Shown: positions 24,556 through 33,797, counted from the stretch's first letter. The stretch is 64,000 nt of DNA from CATQHS01 sp965203375 (GCA_965203375.1 OZ241886.1:682001-746000); one strand, 5' to 3'. Made by a program: numbers and translations. The notes: generated by a model not told the origin, from the letters alone.

Positions 24556-27465
24556 TCAGCCGCCGCCGCCGGGCGCCGCAGGGGCGCCCTCGGCGGCGTA
24601 GTCCCCGACGGGCGGGCAACTGCAGACCAGGTTGCGGTCGCCGTAGGCCCCGTCGATCCGGCTCACCGGCGGCCAGTACTTGTTCTCGCGCTGCCACGCC
24701 TCCGGGTAGGCGGCCTCGGTCCGGGTGTAGGGGTGGGTCCACCGGTCGGCGGTCACGTCGCTGGAGGTGTGGGGGGCGTTCACCAGGGGGTTGTCGTCGG
24801 CCGGCCACTCGCCCCGGCCCACCCGGTCGGCCTCGGCCCGGATGGCCAGCATGGCGTCGCAGAACCGGTCCAGCTCGGCCTTGCCCTCCGACTCGGTGGG
24901 CTCGATCATCAGCGTCCCGGCCACCGGGAACGACATGGTGGGGGCGTGGAAGCCGTAGTCGATGAGCCGCTTGGCCAGGTCGTCGACGGTGACGCCGGAC
25001 TCGTCGCGCAGGCCCCGGACGTCGATGATGCACTCGTGGGCCACGAACCCCTCGGCCCCGGTGTAGAGGATCGGGTAGGCCTCCCGGAGGCGGGTGGCCA
25101 CGTAGTTGGCGTTGAGGATGGCCGCCTCGGTGGCCCGGCGCAGCCCCTCGGCCCCCATCATGTGTATGAACATCCAGGGGATGGCCAGTATCCCCGCCGA
25201 GCCCCAGGGGGCGGCCGCCACCGGCCCCGGCCCGGTGGGCGGGCCGGCCACCGGGGCCAGGGGATGGTTGGGCAAGAACGGGGCCAGGTGCTCGGCCGCG
25301 CCGACCGGCCCCACCCCCGGCCCGCCGCCGCCGTGGGGGATGCAGAAGGTCTTGTGCAGGTTGACGTGGCCCACGTCGGCCCCGAACCGGCCGGGCCGGG
25401 CCAGCCCGACCATGGCGTTGAGGTTGGCGCCGTCCAGGTACACCTGCCCGCCGTGCTCGTGGACGACGTCGCAGATGTGGCGCACCGCGGCCTCGAACAC
25501 CCCGTGGGTGGAGGGGTAGGTGATCATCAGGGCGGCCAGCTCGTCGCTGTGGTCGACGGCCTTGCGCTTCAGGTCGTCCACGTCGACGTTGCCCATGTCG
25601 TCGCAGTCCACCACCACCACCCGCATCCCGGCCATCACCGCGCTGGCCGCGTTGGTGCCGTGGGCCGAGGCCGGGATCAGGCACACCGTGCGCCGGGGCT
25701 CGCCCCGGCTCCGGTGGTAGGACCGGATGGCCAGCAGGCCGGCCAGCTCGCCCTGGGCGCCGCTGTTGGGCTGCAGCGACACCGCCGCGTAGCCGGTTAT
25801 CTCGGCCAGCCACCGCTCGAGCTGGTCGATCATCAACTGGTAGCCCGCGGTCTGGTCCAGGGGGGCGAAGGGGTGGATGTCGGCCAGCTCGGGCCAGCTC
25901 ACCGGCTCCATCTCGATGGCGGCGTTGAGCTTCATGGTGCACGAGCCGAGCGGGATCATGGAGCGGTCCAGGGCGATGTCGCGGTTGACCAGCCGGCGCA
26001 TGTAGCGCACCAGCTCCGTCTCGCTGCGGCAGGCCGAGAAGACGGGGTGCGACACCGGCGGCGTGGTCCGCCGGTAGGGCTCGGGCCGGGGGTCGGCGAC
26101 GGCGGCGTCCAAGGCGTCGACGTCGGCCGCGGCCCCGAAGGCCCGCCACACCGTCTCCACCTCCGCCCCGGTGGTGGTCTCGTCCAGGCTGGCCGCCACC
26201 GTGTCGGCGTCCACCCGGCGCAGGTTCACCCCCTCGGCCAGGGCCACGGCGATCACCTTGTCGGCCCGGCCCGGCACCCGGGCGCACACCGTGTCGAAGA
26301 AGTGGTCGTGGACCACCTCGACGCCGCTGTCGCGCAGCCCCTGGGCCAGGATGGCGGCTAGGCGGTTGACCCGTCGGGCGATGGTGGCCAGGCCCTCGGG
26401 GCCGTAGTGGATGGCGTACATCGACGCCATCACCGCCAGCAGCACCTGAGAGGTGCAGATGTTGGACGTGGCCTTCTCCCGGCGTATGTGCTGCTCCCGT
26501 GTCTGCAGGGCCAGGCGCAGGGCCCGCCGGCCGGCCGCGTCCACCGACACCCCCACCAGCCTCCCCGGCAGCGACCGCTGATACTCCTGGCGCACGGCCA
26601 TGTAGGCGGCGTGGGGCCCGCCGAAGCTCATGGGCACGCCGAAGCGCTGGGTCGAGCCCACCACCACGTCCGCGCCCATCTCTCCGGGCGGGGTCAGCAC
26701 GCACAGGGCCAGCGGGTCGGCGGCCGCGGTCACCAGCGCCCCGGCGGCGTGGGCCCGCTCGATGACGGCCCGCAGGTCGCCGATGGCCCCGGTGGTGCCG
26801 GGGTACTGGACCAGCAGGCCGAAGGCGCCGTCGAGGTCGGCCGCGGCCGGGTCGCCGACGACGACCTCCAGGCCCACCGGCTCGGCCCGGGCGGCCACCA
26901 CCGCGATGGTCTGGGGGTGGCAGTCGGCGTCCACCACCAGGCGGTCGCCCCGGCGGCCCCGGCTCACCCGGTGCATCAGGGTCATGGCCTCGGCCGCGGC
27001 GGTGGCCTCGTCGAGCAGGGAGGCGTTGGCGATGTCGGTGGCCGTCAGCTCGGCCACCATGGTCTGGTAGTTGAGCAGCGCCTCCAGGCGGCCCTGGGAG
27101 ATCTCGGGCTGGTAGGGGGTGTAGGCCGTGTACCAGCCGGGGTTCTCGAAGACGTTGCGGCGGATCACCGCCGGGGTGATGGTCTGGTGGTAGCCCATCC
27201 CGATCATCGAGGTGACCCGGCGGTTGGCCCGGGCCATGGCCCTGAGCTCGTCGTAGTCGGTCTGGCGGGGGCCGAGTTGGGGCAGGTCGAGCGGGTCGCG
27301 CTGGCGGACGTCGTCGGGCACGGTGCGGTCGATCAGCTCGTCCATGTCGGCCACCCCGACCACCGACAGCATCTCGGCCATCTCGGCGTCGGTGGGCCCG
27401 ATGTGGCGGCCCTGGAAGTCTCGCCGGGCCCTCAGGTCGTCCAGAGTGAGTCGAGCGTCAGCCAT
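24556..27465 (-). CDS. gcvP: Glycine dehydrogenase (decarboxylating), P protein
   Basis: PLP-dependent decarboxylase of the glycine cleavage system: it removes CO2 from glycine and loads the aminomethyl group on GcvH. The 969-residue protein is the fused single-chain form. The PLP lysine is about residue 705 in NLHKTFCIPHGGGGPG. It starts MADARLTLDDL and carries DFQGRHIGP near residue 17, both typical. A TAGCAT element 11 bases before the ATG suggests a very short leader. No glycine riboswitch-like tandem structure is evident in the short upstream region. Confidence 0.97.
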   Translation of the reverse strand: MADARLTLDDLRARRDFQGRHIGPTDAEMAEMLSVVGVADMDELIDRTVPDDVRQRDPLDLPQLGPRQTDYDELRAMARANRRVTSMIGMGYHQTITPAVIRRNVFENPGWYTAYTPYQPEISQGRLEALLNYQTMVAELTATDIANASLLDEATAAAEAMTLMHRVSRGRRGDRLVVDADCHPQTIAVVAARAEPVGLEVVVGDPAAADLDGAFGLLVQYPGTTGAIGDLRAVIERAHAAGALVTAAADPLALCVLTPPGEMGADVVVGSTQRFGVPMSFGGPHAAYMAVRQEYQRSLPGRLVGVSVDAAGRRALRLALQTREQHIRREKATSNICTSQVLLAVMASMYAIHYGPEGLATIARRVNRLAAILAQGLRDSGVEVVHDHFFDTVCARVPGRADKVIAVALAEGVNLRRVDADTVAASLDETTTGAEVETVWRAFGAAADVDALDAAVADPRPEPYRRTTPPVSHPVFSACRSETELVRYMRRLVNRDIALDRSMIPLGSCTMKLNAAIEMEPVSWPELADIHPFAPLDQTAGYQLMIDQLERWLAEITGYAAVSLQPNSGAQGELAGLLAIRSYHRSRGEPRRTVCLIPASAHGTNAASAVMAGMRVVVVDCDDMGNVDVDDLKRKAVDHSDELAALMITYPSTHGVFEAAVRHICDVVHEHGGQVYLDGANLNAMVGLARPGRFGADVGHVNLHKTFCIPHGGGGPGVGPVGAAEHLAPFLPNHPLAPVAGPPTGPGPVAAAPWGSAGILAIPWMFIHMMGAEGLRRATEAAILNANYVATRLREAYPILYTGAEGFVAHECIIDVRGLRDESGVTVDDLAKRLIDYGFHAPTMSFPVAGTLMIEPTESEGKAELDRFCDAMLAIRAEADRVGRGEWPADDNPLVNAPHTSSDVTADRWTHPYTRTEAAYPEAWQRENKYWPPVSRIDGAYGDRNLVCSCPPVGDYAAEGAPAAPGGGG

Positions 27466-27519
27466 GGCCGCCGGAGATGCTAACAGCCCCTCGGGGTGGG
27501 TCCCGCGGGCGGCCCGGCC

Positions 27520-27583
27520 CTTGCCGTCAGCCGAAACAGGTCGAGACGATCCGGCAGGGTCTTGCCGTCAGCCGAACAGGTCG
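27520..27583. repeat. Direct duplication of the 3' end of the lipocalin-like gene
   Basis: CTTGCCGTCAGCCGAA(A)CAGGTCG-type segments occur at 27520-27543 and 27561-27583. The second contains the stop codon (minus strand) of the gene ending at 27568; the first is an intergenic copy with one extra base. Confidence 0.85.
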
Positions 27584-28695
27584 CCCCGCTCGGTCAGCCC
27601 GAGCTGGGGGAACGGCCCGAAGAACCCGTGCTCGTACAGGCCGTAGCCCTCCTGGGGGCCGCGGGCGGGCTCGTCGTAGTCGAACCGGGCCACCGAGTCG
27701 ACCAGCCCGTACTGGGCCAGACCCCGGATCTCCTCCACGTCGAAGGCGAGGGCCTGGACCACCGGCTCCTCGCCCTGCCACATGCCGTGGCGCCAGTCCT
27801 CGTCGATCCCGTACCCGGTGCCGATGCTGACGAAGTTGGCCAGCAGGGGGGTGACCCGCATCTCGAAGGGCCCGTCGGGGGCGTCGGGGAAGGAGATGGT
27901 CGAGCCGGCCAGGAGCCGGGTGCCGGCGACGGTGTCGTGGCGCCATTCGGGCCGGCCCAGCCAGTCGTGGGGCCGGTCCGGGTCCGACCACACCCGCACC
28001 GCCTCCTCCAGCTCCCGGCGGCCGTCGGGCTTCTCGTGGCACATGTAGACGATGGAGTGGTCGCCGAAGTCGGCGGGCATGTAGTTCCACATGCCGGCCA
28101 TGGTCGGGGTGGTGAGGCGGATGCCGTCGGGCTGCTTCTCGCCCACCGGCCGCACCCCCCAGGACCGGTCCCGGCTGCCGCCGCAGCGGTCGGGCGTAAC
28201 CGCCATCTCGTCGCCGTCCACGGCCAGGGTTCCCTCCCACCGTCCGAGCTGGGCGAACCGCTGGGTGTCGAAGATCACCGCCCCCCGGGTCCGCAGATAC
28301 TGGCGGGGCTCCTCGAACGCCTCGATGGCGCCGGTCCAGGTCACGTCCATGGCCACCCCGGACTCGTTGGGCTCGATTATCACCCGCAGCTTCCGCAGCG
28401 GCTCGATCATCTCGACCCGGAGGGGGCCCACCGAGAGGTCGGCCCGGTCCTCCAGGGGCCGGCTGGCCCTCACGATCCGCTGGGTCCGGTCCCGGGCGAG
28501 GGCGCAGAATGCGTCGGTCACCCCCAGGTTGGGGTACTGGCCCAGTCCCATGACCGCGAAGTACTCGTCCGACGAGGAGTGCAGGTTGAAGTAGTAGCGG
28601 TCGTAGAAGTTGCGGTCCGAGGTGGCCGGATGGCGGACGAACTCGGAGGTCTGGTGGACGGGGTAGTCGTCGAATGAGGACACGGAGGAGGCCAT
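27568..28695 (-). CDS. Lipocalin/AttH-like protein of unknown function (DUF7064-type)
   Basis: 375 residues. The N-terminal RNFYDRYYFNLHSS and FAVMGLGQYPNLGV, and the later SRDRSWGVRPVG, are features of AttH/CrtC-like double-barrel lipocalin proteins common in actinobacteria with steroid or lipid catabolism. No signal peptide or catalytic motif is visible. Leaderless: TACCGT lies seven bases before the ATG. It is divergent from the DUF35/thiolase pair, which acts on acyl-CoA lipids, so a lipid-related substrate is plausible but unproven. Confidence 0.8.
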   Translation of the reverse strand: MASSVSSFDDYPVHQTSEFVRHPATSDRNFYDRYYFNLHSSSDEYFAVMGLGQYPNLGVTDAFCALARDRTQRIVRASRPLEDRADLSVGPLRVEMIEPLRKLRVIIEPNESGVAMDVTWTGAIEAFEEPRQYLRTRGAVIFDTQRFAQLGRWEGTLAVDGDEMAVTPDRCGGSRDRSWGVRPVGEKQPDGIRLTTPTMAGMWNYMPADFGDHSIVYMCHEKPDGRRELEEAVRVWSDPDRPHDWLGRPEWRHDTVAGTRLLAGSTISFPDAPDGPFEMRVTPLLANFVSIGTGYGIDEDWRHGMWQGEEPVVQALAFDVEEIRGLAQYGLVDSVARFDYDEPARGPQEGYGLYEHGFFGPFPQLGLTERGDLFG

Positions 28696-28702
28696 GGCCG
28701 CG

Positions 28703-28708
28703 ACGGTA
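28703..28708 (-). promoter_or_regulatory. Leaderless-type -10 element of the lipocalin-like gene
   Basis: Minus-strand TACCGT with seven bases to the ATG at 28695. Confidence 0.45.
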
Positions 28709-28841
28709 GCGGGCCTCAGGCCGCGACCCGCCGCCGGGCAGGCCGCGACACCGGGAAGAGGTGCCGCCGGGACAGCCTGTGATGGCGGGAGGGGTCGCTG
28801 TGCGAGAGTTCGGCCCGCGGCGAGCCGGGGAGGGGCTCCGA

Positions 28842-28847
28842 TAGCCT
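28842..28847 (+). promoter_or_regulatory. Leaderless-type -10 element of the DUF35 gene
   Basis: TAGCCT with six bases to the GTG at 28854. Confidence 0.5.
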
Positions 28848-28853
28848 GAGCCG

Positions 28854-29294
28854 GTGGCCAAGACTCGGGTGGCGGCGGTGGAGGGGCTGTTCACCCTCGA
28901 CGAGGCCGAGCCACATCTGATCGGGGGCCGGGTCCCCGGCGCCGGGTCGTACTTCTTCCCCCGCCACGCCGCCGGCGCCGACCCGTCGGTCGGCCCGGTC
29001 GACCTCGAGGAGGTGCTGCTGAGCCGCCGGGGCCGGGTCTGGTCCTACACCACCAGCCACTACCAGCCGCCCCCGCCGTTCGTCCCGGCCGCCGAGCCGT
29101 ACGAGCCCATCACCATCGCCGCGGTGGAGCTGGAGGCGGAGCAGATGGTGGTGCTGGGCCAGTGCCCCGCCGGGGTTACTCCTGACGACTTGGAGGTGGG
29201 CATGGAGATGGAGCTTGTGCTCGACGTCTTGTACTCCGACGACGAACACGAGTACCTGGTCTACAAATGGCGCCCGGTCGAGAGCGGGGGCTGA
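28854..29294 (+). CDS. DUF35 OB-fold acyl-CoA-binding partner protein
   Basis: 146 residues with the C-terminal OB-fold features of DUF35/ChsH2-type proteins (YEPITIAAVELEAEQMVVLGQ, then a GMEMELVLDVLY strand). DUF35 proteins bind acyl-CoA and pair with thiolase-like enzymes or hydratases in sterol side-chain degradation. The four-cysteine rubredoxin-like knuckle found in many relatives is absent here. The stop is two bases from the ATG of the thiolase-like gene, so the two proteins very probably form a complex. In M. tuberculosis a similar pair (Rv1627c/Rv1628c) lies beside pdtaR and polA. Confidence 0.82.
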   Translation: MAKTRVAAVEGLFTLDEAEPHLIGGRVPGAGSYFFPRHAAGADPSVGPVDLEEVLLSRRGRVWSYTTSHYQPPPPFVPAAEPYEPITIAAVELEAEQMVVLGQCPAGVTPDDLEVGMEMELVLDVLYSDDEHEYLVYKWRPVESGG

Positions 29295-29296
29295 GG

Positions 29297-30484
29297 ATGG
29301 ATGAGATCGCGGTGCTGGGGGTGGGGATGCATCCTTGGGGGAAGTGGGGGCGCAACTTTGTGGAGTATGGGGTGGCGGCTGCTCGGGATGCGCTGGCTGA
29401 TGCGGGGGTGGACTACTCGGAGGTCTCCTTCGTGTCGGGCGCGGTCACGGTGCGGTGCGGGTATCCGGGGTATGTGGCCGGGTCCACCTTCGCCCGGGCC
29501 CTGGGGTTCACCGGCGCCCAGTTGGCCAGCACCTACGCGGCCTGCGCCTCGGGGTCCTCGGCCCTGCAGACGGCCCGGGGCCAGATCCTGTCGGGGGCCT
29601 GCGACGTCGCTCTGGTGGTGGGGGCCGACACCACCCCCAAGGGCTTTCTGGCCCCCAACGCCGGCGACCGCCCCGACGACATCGACTGGTTGCGCTTCCG
29701 CCTGGTCGGGGCCACCAACCCGGTGTACTTCGGGCTCCACGCCCGGCGCCGCATGGAGCTCCACGGCGCCACCACCGACGACTTCGCCCTGGTGAAGGTG
29801 AAGAACTCCCGCCACAGCGCGGCCAACCCCCGAGCCCGGTTCACCAAGGAGTTCGGGCTGGACGACGTGCGGGCCAGCCCGGTGGTGTCGGACCCGCTGC
29901 GGCTCCTCGACATCTGCACCACCTCCGACGGGGGGGCGGCGCTGGTGGTGTCGTCGCTCGACTACGCCCGGTCCCGGGGCTGTGCCGACCCGGTGCGGGT
30001 GGCGGCCGTGGCCACCGTGTCGCCCGCCTACCCCGACCCGACCATCGACCTGCCCTACCTGGCCGGCGATTCGGTCCCGCCCGGCGCCGAGCCCGGCCCC
30101 TCGTTCAAGGAGTCGATCGGGGCCCGCGCCTACGCCGAGGCCGGGCTCGGCCCCGACGACGTGGACGTGGCCGAGGTGTACGACCTGTCCACGGCCATGG
30201 AGCTCGACTGGTACGAGCAGCTCGGGTTCTGCGGACCGGGCCAGGCCGAGCGCCTGCTGCGCGACGGCGACACCGCTCTGGGCGGCCGCCTCCCGGTCAA
30301 CCCCAGCGGCGGCCTGGGCGCCTTCGGCGAGGCGGTGCCGGCCCAGGCCATCGCCCAGGTGTGCGAGCTCGTGTGGCAGCTCCGAGGCCAGGCCGGCGAC
30401 CGCCAGGTGGACGGCGCCCGGGTGGGCATCAGCGCCAATCAGGGCCTGTTCGGCCACGGCTCGTCGGTGGTCGTTCGCCGCTGA
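29297..30484 (+). CDS. Lipid-transfer protein/thiolase-like enzyme (Ltp family)
   Basis: 395 residues of the SCP-x/Ltp thiolase branch. The nucleophile position is Cys83 in STYAACASGSSAL, and the C-terminal NPSGGLGAFGEAVPAQA is the thiolase glycine loop. Classical degradative thiolases have a further CxG cysteine near the end; here the corresponding stretch is ISANQGLFGHGSSVVV, so a retro-aldolase or lipid-transfer activity like Ltp2 is more likely than beta-ketothiolysis. ATG 29297 (MDEIAVLGVG) follows the DUF35 stop directly. Cytoplasmic, probably in sterol or branched acyl-CoA breakdown. Confidence 0.85.
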   Translation: MDEIAVLGVGMHPWGKWGRNFVEYGVAAARDALADAGVDYSEVSFVSGAVTVRCGYPGYVAGSTFARALGFTGAQLASTYAACASGSSALQTARGQILSGACDVALVVGADTTPKGFLAPNAGDRPDDIDWLRFRLVGATNPVYFGLHARRRMELHGATTDDFALVKVKNSRHSAANPRARFTKEFGLDDVRASPVVSDPLRLLDICTTSDGGAALVVSSLDYARSRGCADPVRVAAVATVSPAYPDPTIDLPYLAGDSVPPGAEPGPSFKESIGARAYAEAGLGPDDVDVAEVYDLSTAMELDWYEQLGFCGPGQAERLLRDGDTALGGRLPVNPSGGLGAFGEAVPAQAIAQVCELVWQLRGQAGDRQVDGARVGISANQGLFGHGSSVVVRR

Positions 30485-30497
30485 ATCCTTGAAATAC

Positions 30498-30529
30498 TTG
30501 ACTTGCGGCCCCGGAGCGAGTCGCATTAA
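30498..30529 (+). promoter_or_regulatory. Possible promoter of the HU gene
   Basis: TTGACT at 30498-30503 lies within AATACTTGACT, and an AT-rich CATTAA follows after 20 bases, longer than ideal. The same AATACTTGAC string occurs near 10711. It is the only promoter-like region before the HU gene. Confidence 0.35.
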
Positions 30530-30574
30530 GCCCTGAGGGCGGCCCGAAGCGCCGCTCCTGAGAGGAGCATTTGA

Positions 30575-30850
30575 ATGAAGAAGCGCGAGCTCGTCAACGC
30601 CATGGCCCTGCGGGCCGGCGTGAGCCAGGCCGACGCCGAGCGGTGCCTCGGTGCCTTCTTGGACACCGTCTGCTCGGAGATCTCCGACGGCAACGAGGTC
30701 AACGTGACCGGCTACATGAAGATCTCGTCGGTCCAGAGGGCGGCCCGCACCGGCCGCAACCCCCGCACCGGCGAGACCATCGCGGTGCCGGCCAGCCGGG
30801 CGGTGAAGATCACCGCCGGGGCCAAGCTCAAGGACGCGGTCAAGGGCTGA
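30575..30850 (+). CDS. HU-family DNA-binding protein
   Basis: 91 residues; histone-like protein that bends and compacts DNA as a dimer. It starts MKKRELVNAMALRAGVS and carries the DNA-arm motif TGRNPRTGETI before the C-terminal VKITAGAKLKDAVKG. It lacks the long Lys/Ala/Pro tail of mycobacterial HupB, so it is the short bacterial type. An AGAGGAGC ribosome binding site lies six bases before the ATG. It sits between the lipid-transfer thiolase and fabZ on the same strand. Confidence 0.95.
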   Translation: MKKRELVNAMALRAGVSQADAERCLGAFLDTVCSEISDGNEVNVTGYMKISSVQRAARTGRNPRTGETIAVPASRAVKITAGAKLKDAVKG

Positions 30851-30908
30851 CCGCCCCGGAGCAAATCAAGACCCGGAGACGGGTGACCGACCCGGCGGCG
30901 GGCCCGTG

Positions 30909-31331
30909 ATGCCCCGGCCGGCCGAGGTGATCCCGCACCGTCCTCCGTTCCTGTTCGTGGACGAGGTGACGGAGCTGGAGCCCGGCCGGCGGGCCGCGGG
31001 CCGCTGGCGCCTGACCGGCGAGGAGGATTTCTTCGCCGGCCACTTCCCGGGCCGCCCCACTCTGCCCGGGGTTCTCATGTGCGAGGCCATCGCCCAGCTC
31101 GGGGCGGTGGCCGTGCTCAGCGACGAGCGCTACGCCGGGCGCCTGCCCCTGTTCGGCGGGATCGACAAGGCCCGGTTCCGCCGCCAGGCCGCACCGGGCG
31201 ACACCCTCGAGCTGAGCATCGAGATGACCAAGCTGTCGGCCCGGGCGGGCCGAGGCCGCGGCGAAGCCAGAGTAGACGGCGCCCTCGCCGCGGAGTGCGA
31301 CCTGCTGTTCGTGATCGCCGACCCCGAGTAG
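30909..31331 (+). CDS. fabZ: 3-hydroxyacyl-ACP dehydratase, FabZ type
   Basis: 140 residues, hot-dog fold. Removes water from 3-hydroxyacyl-ACP in type II fatty-acid synthesis. The catalytic His is in GHFPGRPTLPGVLM and the acid in CEAIAQ, about residues 50-67; IPHRPPFLFVDEV at the start is typical. An in-frame GTG at 30906 precedes the chosen ATG directly, and no ribosome binding site distinguishes them. It converges on fabF with 111 bases between stops, so the FAS genes are in two facing units. Confidence 0.9.
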   Translation: MPRPAEVIPHRPPFLFVDEVTELEPGRRAAGRWRLTGEEDFFAGHFPGRPTLPGVLMCEAIAQLGAVAVLSDERYAGRLPLFGGIDKARFRRQAAPGDTLELSIEMTKLSARAGRGRGEARVDGALAAECDLLFVIADPE

Positions 31332-31442
31332 CCCAGGCCTCAGGGCGGCGTGTCTTTATTACGCATTACGCCAAGCTAGAAATCCGTCAAGACCCAATCC
31401 CTGCGGTGCAGGCACGGTCAGCGGCCATGCCGAAGGGCTTGG

Positions 31443-32627
31443 TCAGTCTGTTGAGCCGGGGCCTATCACCAGGGTGCCGTTGTGGCCGCCGAAGCCGAAG
31501 GAGTTGGAGATGGACGGGCCCGGCGTCCAGGGCTCGGGCTCGCCGGTCACCACCCGGATGGGGGCCAGCTCGGGGTCGAGCTGGCGCAGCCCGGCCGTGG
31601 GCTGGATCAGGCGCTTGCCCATGGCCAGCAGCACGGCCGCCGCCTCCAGGGCCCCGGCCGCGCCCAGGCCGTGGCCGGTCACCCCCTTGGTGGAGGTGAC
31701 CAGCGGGCCCGGCGAGGTGCCGAACACCTTGGCCAGCGCCTCCGCCTCGGCCGCGTCGTTGAGGCCGGTGGAGGTCCCGTGGGCGTTGACGTGGACTATG
31801 TCCTCGGGCCGCAGGCCCGCGTCCTCCAGCGCCAGCTCCATGCAGTGGACGGCGCCGCTGCCGCCGGGGGCGGGGGCGGTGATGTGGTGGGCGTCGGCGG
31901 TGGAGGCCGAGCCCAGGATCTCGCCCAGGACGGCCGCCCCCCGGGCCCGGGCCATCTCCCATTCCTCCAGCACCAGCACCGCCGCGCCCTCGGTCATGAC
32001 GAAGCCGTCCCGGTCGATGTCGAAGGGCCGGCTCACCCCGCTGGCGGACAGGGCGGTCATGTTGGTGAACCCGGCGGTGGCCGTGGGGGTGAACGGGGCC
32101 TCCGAGCCCCCGGCCGCCACCATGTCGCAGCGGCCGGTGGAGATGAGCCGGGCCGCGTTGCCGATGGCGTGGGTGCCGGCCGCGCAGGCGGTGGCCACGT
32201 TCTCGCACGGCCCCATCCAGCCGTACTTCATCGACAGGGTGGCCGACCCGGCGTTGGCCATCATCATCGGCACCAAGAACGGCGACACCCGCTTGGGGCC
32301 CTTGGAGTGCAGCACTCCGATCTGCTCCTCCAGGGTGGTGATGCCGCCCACGCCGGTGCCGATCAGCGTGCCGCACCGGGCCGGGTTGGCCTGGATCTCC
32401 CCGGCCTGGGCCACGGCCTCGGCGGTGGCGGCCACCACGTACTGGACGTAGGGGTCGGCCCGGCGGGCCTCCTTGGGGCTGTCGAAGTAGGGGGCGGGGT
32501 CGAAGCCGTCGATCCGGCGGTCACCCACCGGCGCCGGCCCGCACAGCCCGTCGAAATAGGCCTCGGCGCCGATTCCGGCCGAGGAGACGACCCCCAGGCC
32601 GGTGACCGCCACCCGCCGCCGGCTCAT
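31443..32627 (-). CDS. fabF: 3-oxoacyl-ACP synthase II
   Basis: 394 residues. Condenses malonyl-ACP with acyl-ACP in chain elongation. The triad is present: Cys in ENVATACAAGTHAI, His in VNAHGTST and His in KGVTGHGLGAAG; NSFGFGGHN closes the fold. The ATG (MSRRRVAVTGLG) overlaps the acpP stop as ATGA, showing coupling. An open frame further upstream runs through acpP and is a shadow. The cluster order fabD-fabG-acpP-fabF is a standard one. Confidence 0.96.
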   Translation of the reverse strand: MSRRRVAVTGLGVVSSAGIGAEAYFDGLCGPAPVGDRRIDGFDPAPYFDSPKEARRADPYVQYVVAATAEAVAQAGEIQANPARCGTLIGTGVGGITTLEEQIGVLHSKGPKRVSPFLVPMMMANAGSATLSMKYGWMGPCENVATACAAGTHAIGNAARLISTGRCDMVAAGGSEAPFTPTATAGFTNMTALSASGVSRPFDIDRDGFVMTEGAAVLVLEEWEMARARGAAVLGEILGSASTADAHHITAPAPGGSGAVHCMELALEDAGLRPEDIVHVNAHGTSTGLNDAAEAEALAKVFGTSPGPLVTSTKGVTGHGLGAAGALEAAAVLLAMGKRLIQPTAGLRQLDPELAPIRVVTGEPEPWTPGPSISNSFGFGGHNGTLVIGPGSTD

Positions 32628-32863
32628 CCCAGCTTCGAGGTGATCAGCTCGTAGGCGGACTGGACCGTGGTCACGCCCTCCAGCTCGTCCTCGTCGACGT
32701 TCACGTCGAATTCCTCCTCCAGCGCCATCACCAGCTCGACCAGATCGAGGCTGTCGGCCTCGAGGTCGTCGGCGAAGCTGGCCTCGGGCACCACGTCGCC
32801 CTCGTCGACGGCCAGCACCTCGACGGTGCACTTCTTGAAGCGCTCGAAGTTCTCGTCACTCAC
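32624..32863 (-). CDS. acpP: Acyl carrier protein
   Basis: 79 residues, acidic, four-helix carrier. The phosphopantetheine serine is in EADSLDLVELVMALEEEF. The start is decided by the ribosome binding site: GTG at 32863 has GGAGAAGG five bases upstream, whereas the TTG at 32878 would lie on that site. It carries intermediates between FabD, FabG, FabZ and FabF encoded around it. Confidence 0.95.
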   Translation of the reverse strand: MSDENFERFKKCTVEVLAVDEGDVVPEASFADDLEADSLDLVELVMALEEEFDVNVDEDELEGVTTVQSAYELITSKLG

Positions 32864-32914
32864 TGTCGCCTTCTCCAATCCGACGTCGGGGGCTGGCTGA
32901 CCCCTTCAGGCTAC

Positions 32915-33000
32915 TTCAGCCGACGGGCTGCTCCAGTCGATGGACAGGTTAAGCCGACGGGCTGTTCCAGTCCGATGGACGGGTTCAGCCGATGGACAGG
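32915..33000. repeat. Partial copies of the fabG 3' end
   Basis: TTCAGCCGA...GATGGACAGG-type units start at 32915, 32949 and 32984, roughly 35 bases apart. The third contains the fabG stop (minus strand); the other two lie between fabG and acpP and share CGACGGGCTG and CCAGT(C)CGATGGAC segments. Confidence 0.8.
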
Positions 33001-33701
33001 CCGCCGTCCACGGTGAGCACCGTACCGGTGACGTAGCCGGCGTCCTCCGACGACAGGAACTCCACCGCCGCGGCTATCTCCTCGGGCGAGCCGATTCGGC
33101 CCAGCGGGACCCGGTCCGCGATGGCCGCGAGCTGCTCAGCGCCCAGGGCCCCGAGCATGTCAGTGTCGATGGCCCCGGGGGCGATGGCGTTGACGGTTAT
33201 GCCCCGGGAGGCCAGCTCCTTGGCCAGCGAGCGGGCCAGGCCCACCAACCCGGCCTTGGCCGCGGCGTAGTTGGCCTGGCCGGCCTGTCCCGCCATCCCC
33301 ACCACCGACGAGATGAAGATCATCCGCCCCCACCGGCCCCGCATCATGCCCCGCATCACCCGGCGGGCGGCCCGGAACCCGCCGGTGAGGTTGGTGTCCA
33401 CCACCGCGGCGAAGTCGTCGTCGGACATGCGCACCGCCAGCCCGTCGCGGGTGGCGCCCGCGTTGGCCACCAGGATCTCCACCGGCCCCAGCGAGTCCTC
33501 CACCTGGCCGACCGCCTCATCCACCGAGTCGGCGTCGGTGACGTCGCAGCGGACGGCCAGAAGCCCCTCGGCCCCTTCGCCGTCAGGCGGCTCGGTTCGG
33601 TAGGTGACGGCCACCCGCCGCCCGGCCCGCTGGAGCCGTCGGGCCGTAGCTAGCCCGATGCCGCGGTTGCCCCCGGTCACCAGGGCGACCCGAGTAGTCG
33701 T
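32985..33701 (-). CDS. fabG: 3-oxoacyl-ACP reductase
   Basis: 238 residues from TTG at 33701. NADPH-dependent short-chain reductase: TGGNRGIG cofactor loop, NAG, the Ser-Tyr-Lys triad in ISSVVGM and ANYAAAKAG, PGAIDTDM, and C-terminal GYVTGTVLTVDGG. Family members begin a few residues before VALVTGG, which favours this TTG. A more upstream TTG at 33776 would add a 25-residue Pro/Ala tail. No strong ribosome binding site exists for either. It acts after FabF in each elongation cycle. Confidence 0.92.
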   Translation of the reverse strand, partial: TTTRVALVTGGNRGIGLATARRLQRAGRRVAVTYRTEPPDGEGAEGLLAVRCDVTDADSVDEAVGQVEDSLGPVEILVANAGATRDGLAVRMSDDDFAAVVDTNLTGGFRAARRVMRGMMRGRWGRMIFISSVVGMAGQAGQANYAAAKAGLVGLARSLAKELASRGITVNAIAPGAIDTDMLGALGAEQLAAIADRVPLGRIGSPEEIAAAVEFLSSEDAGYVTGTVLTVDGGLSIG

Positions 33702-33797
33702 CAAGACGTCCGGACCCGCGGTCGGCGCGAGCGGGGCCAGGCCAGCGCGCCCTTCGGCCAGGGGCGGGGCAGACAAGACCGGGGCACGGTCAGCGCC

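Noticed and set aside
27466..27567. Glycine riboswitch upstream of gcvP
   Set aside because: The gap is short, contains a gene-end duplication, and the -10 element is only 11 bases from the ATG, leaving no leader for an aptamer.
32864..32878. TTG at 32878 as the acpP start
   Set aside because: It overlaps the GGAGAAGG ribosome binding site that serves GTG 32863.
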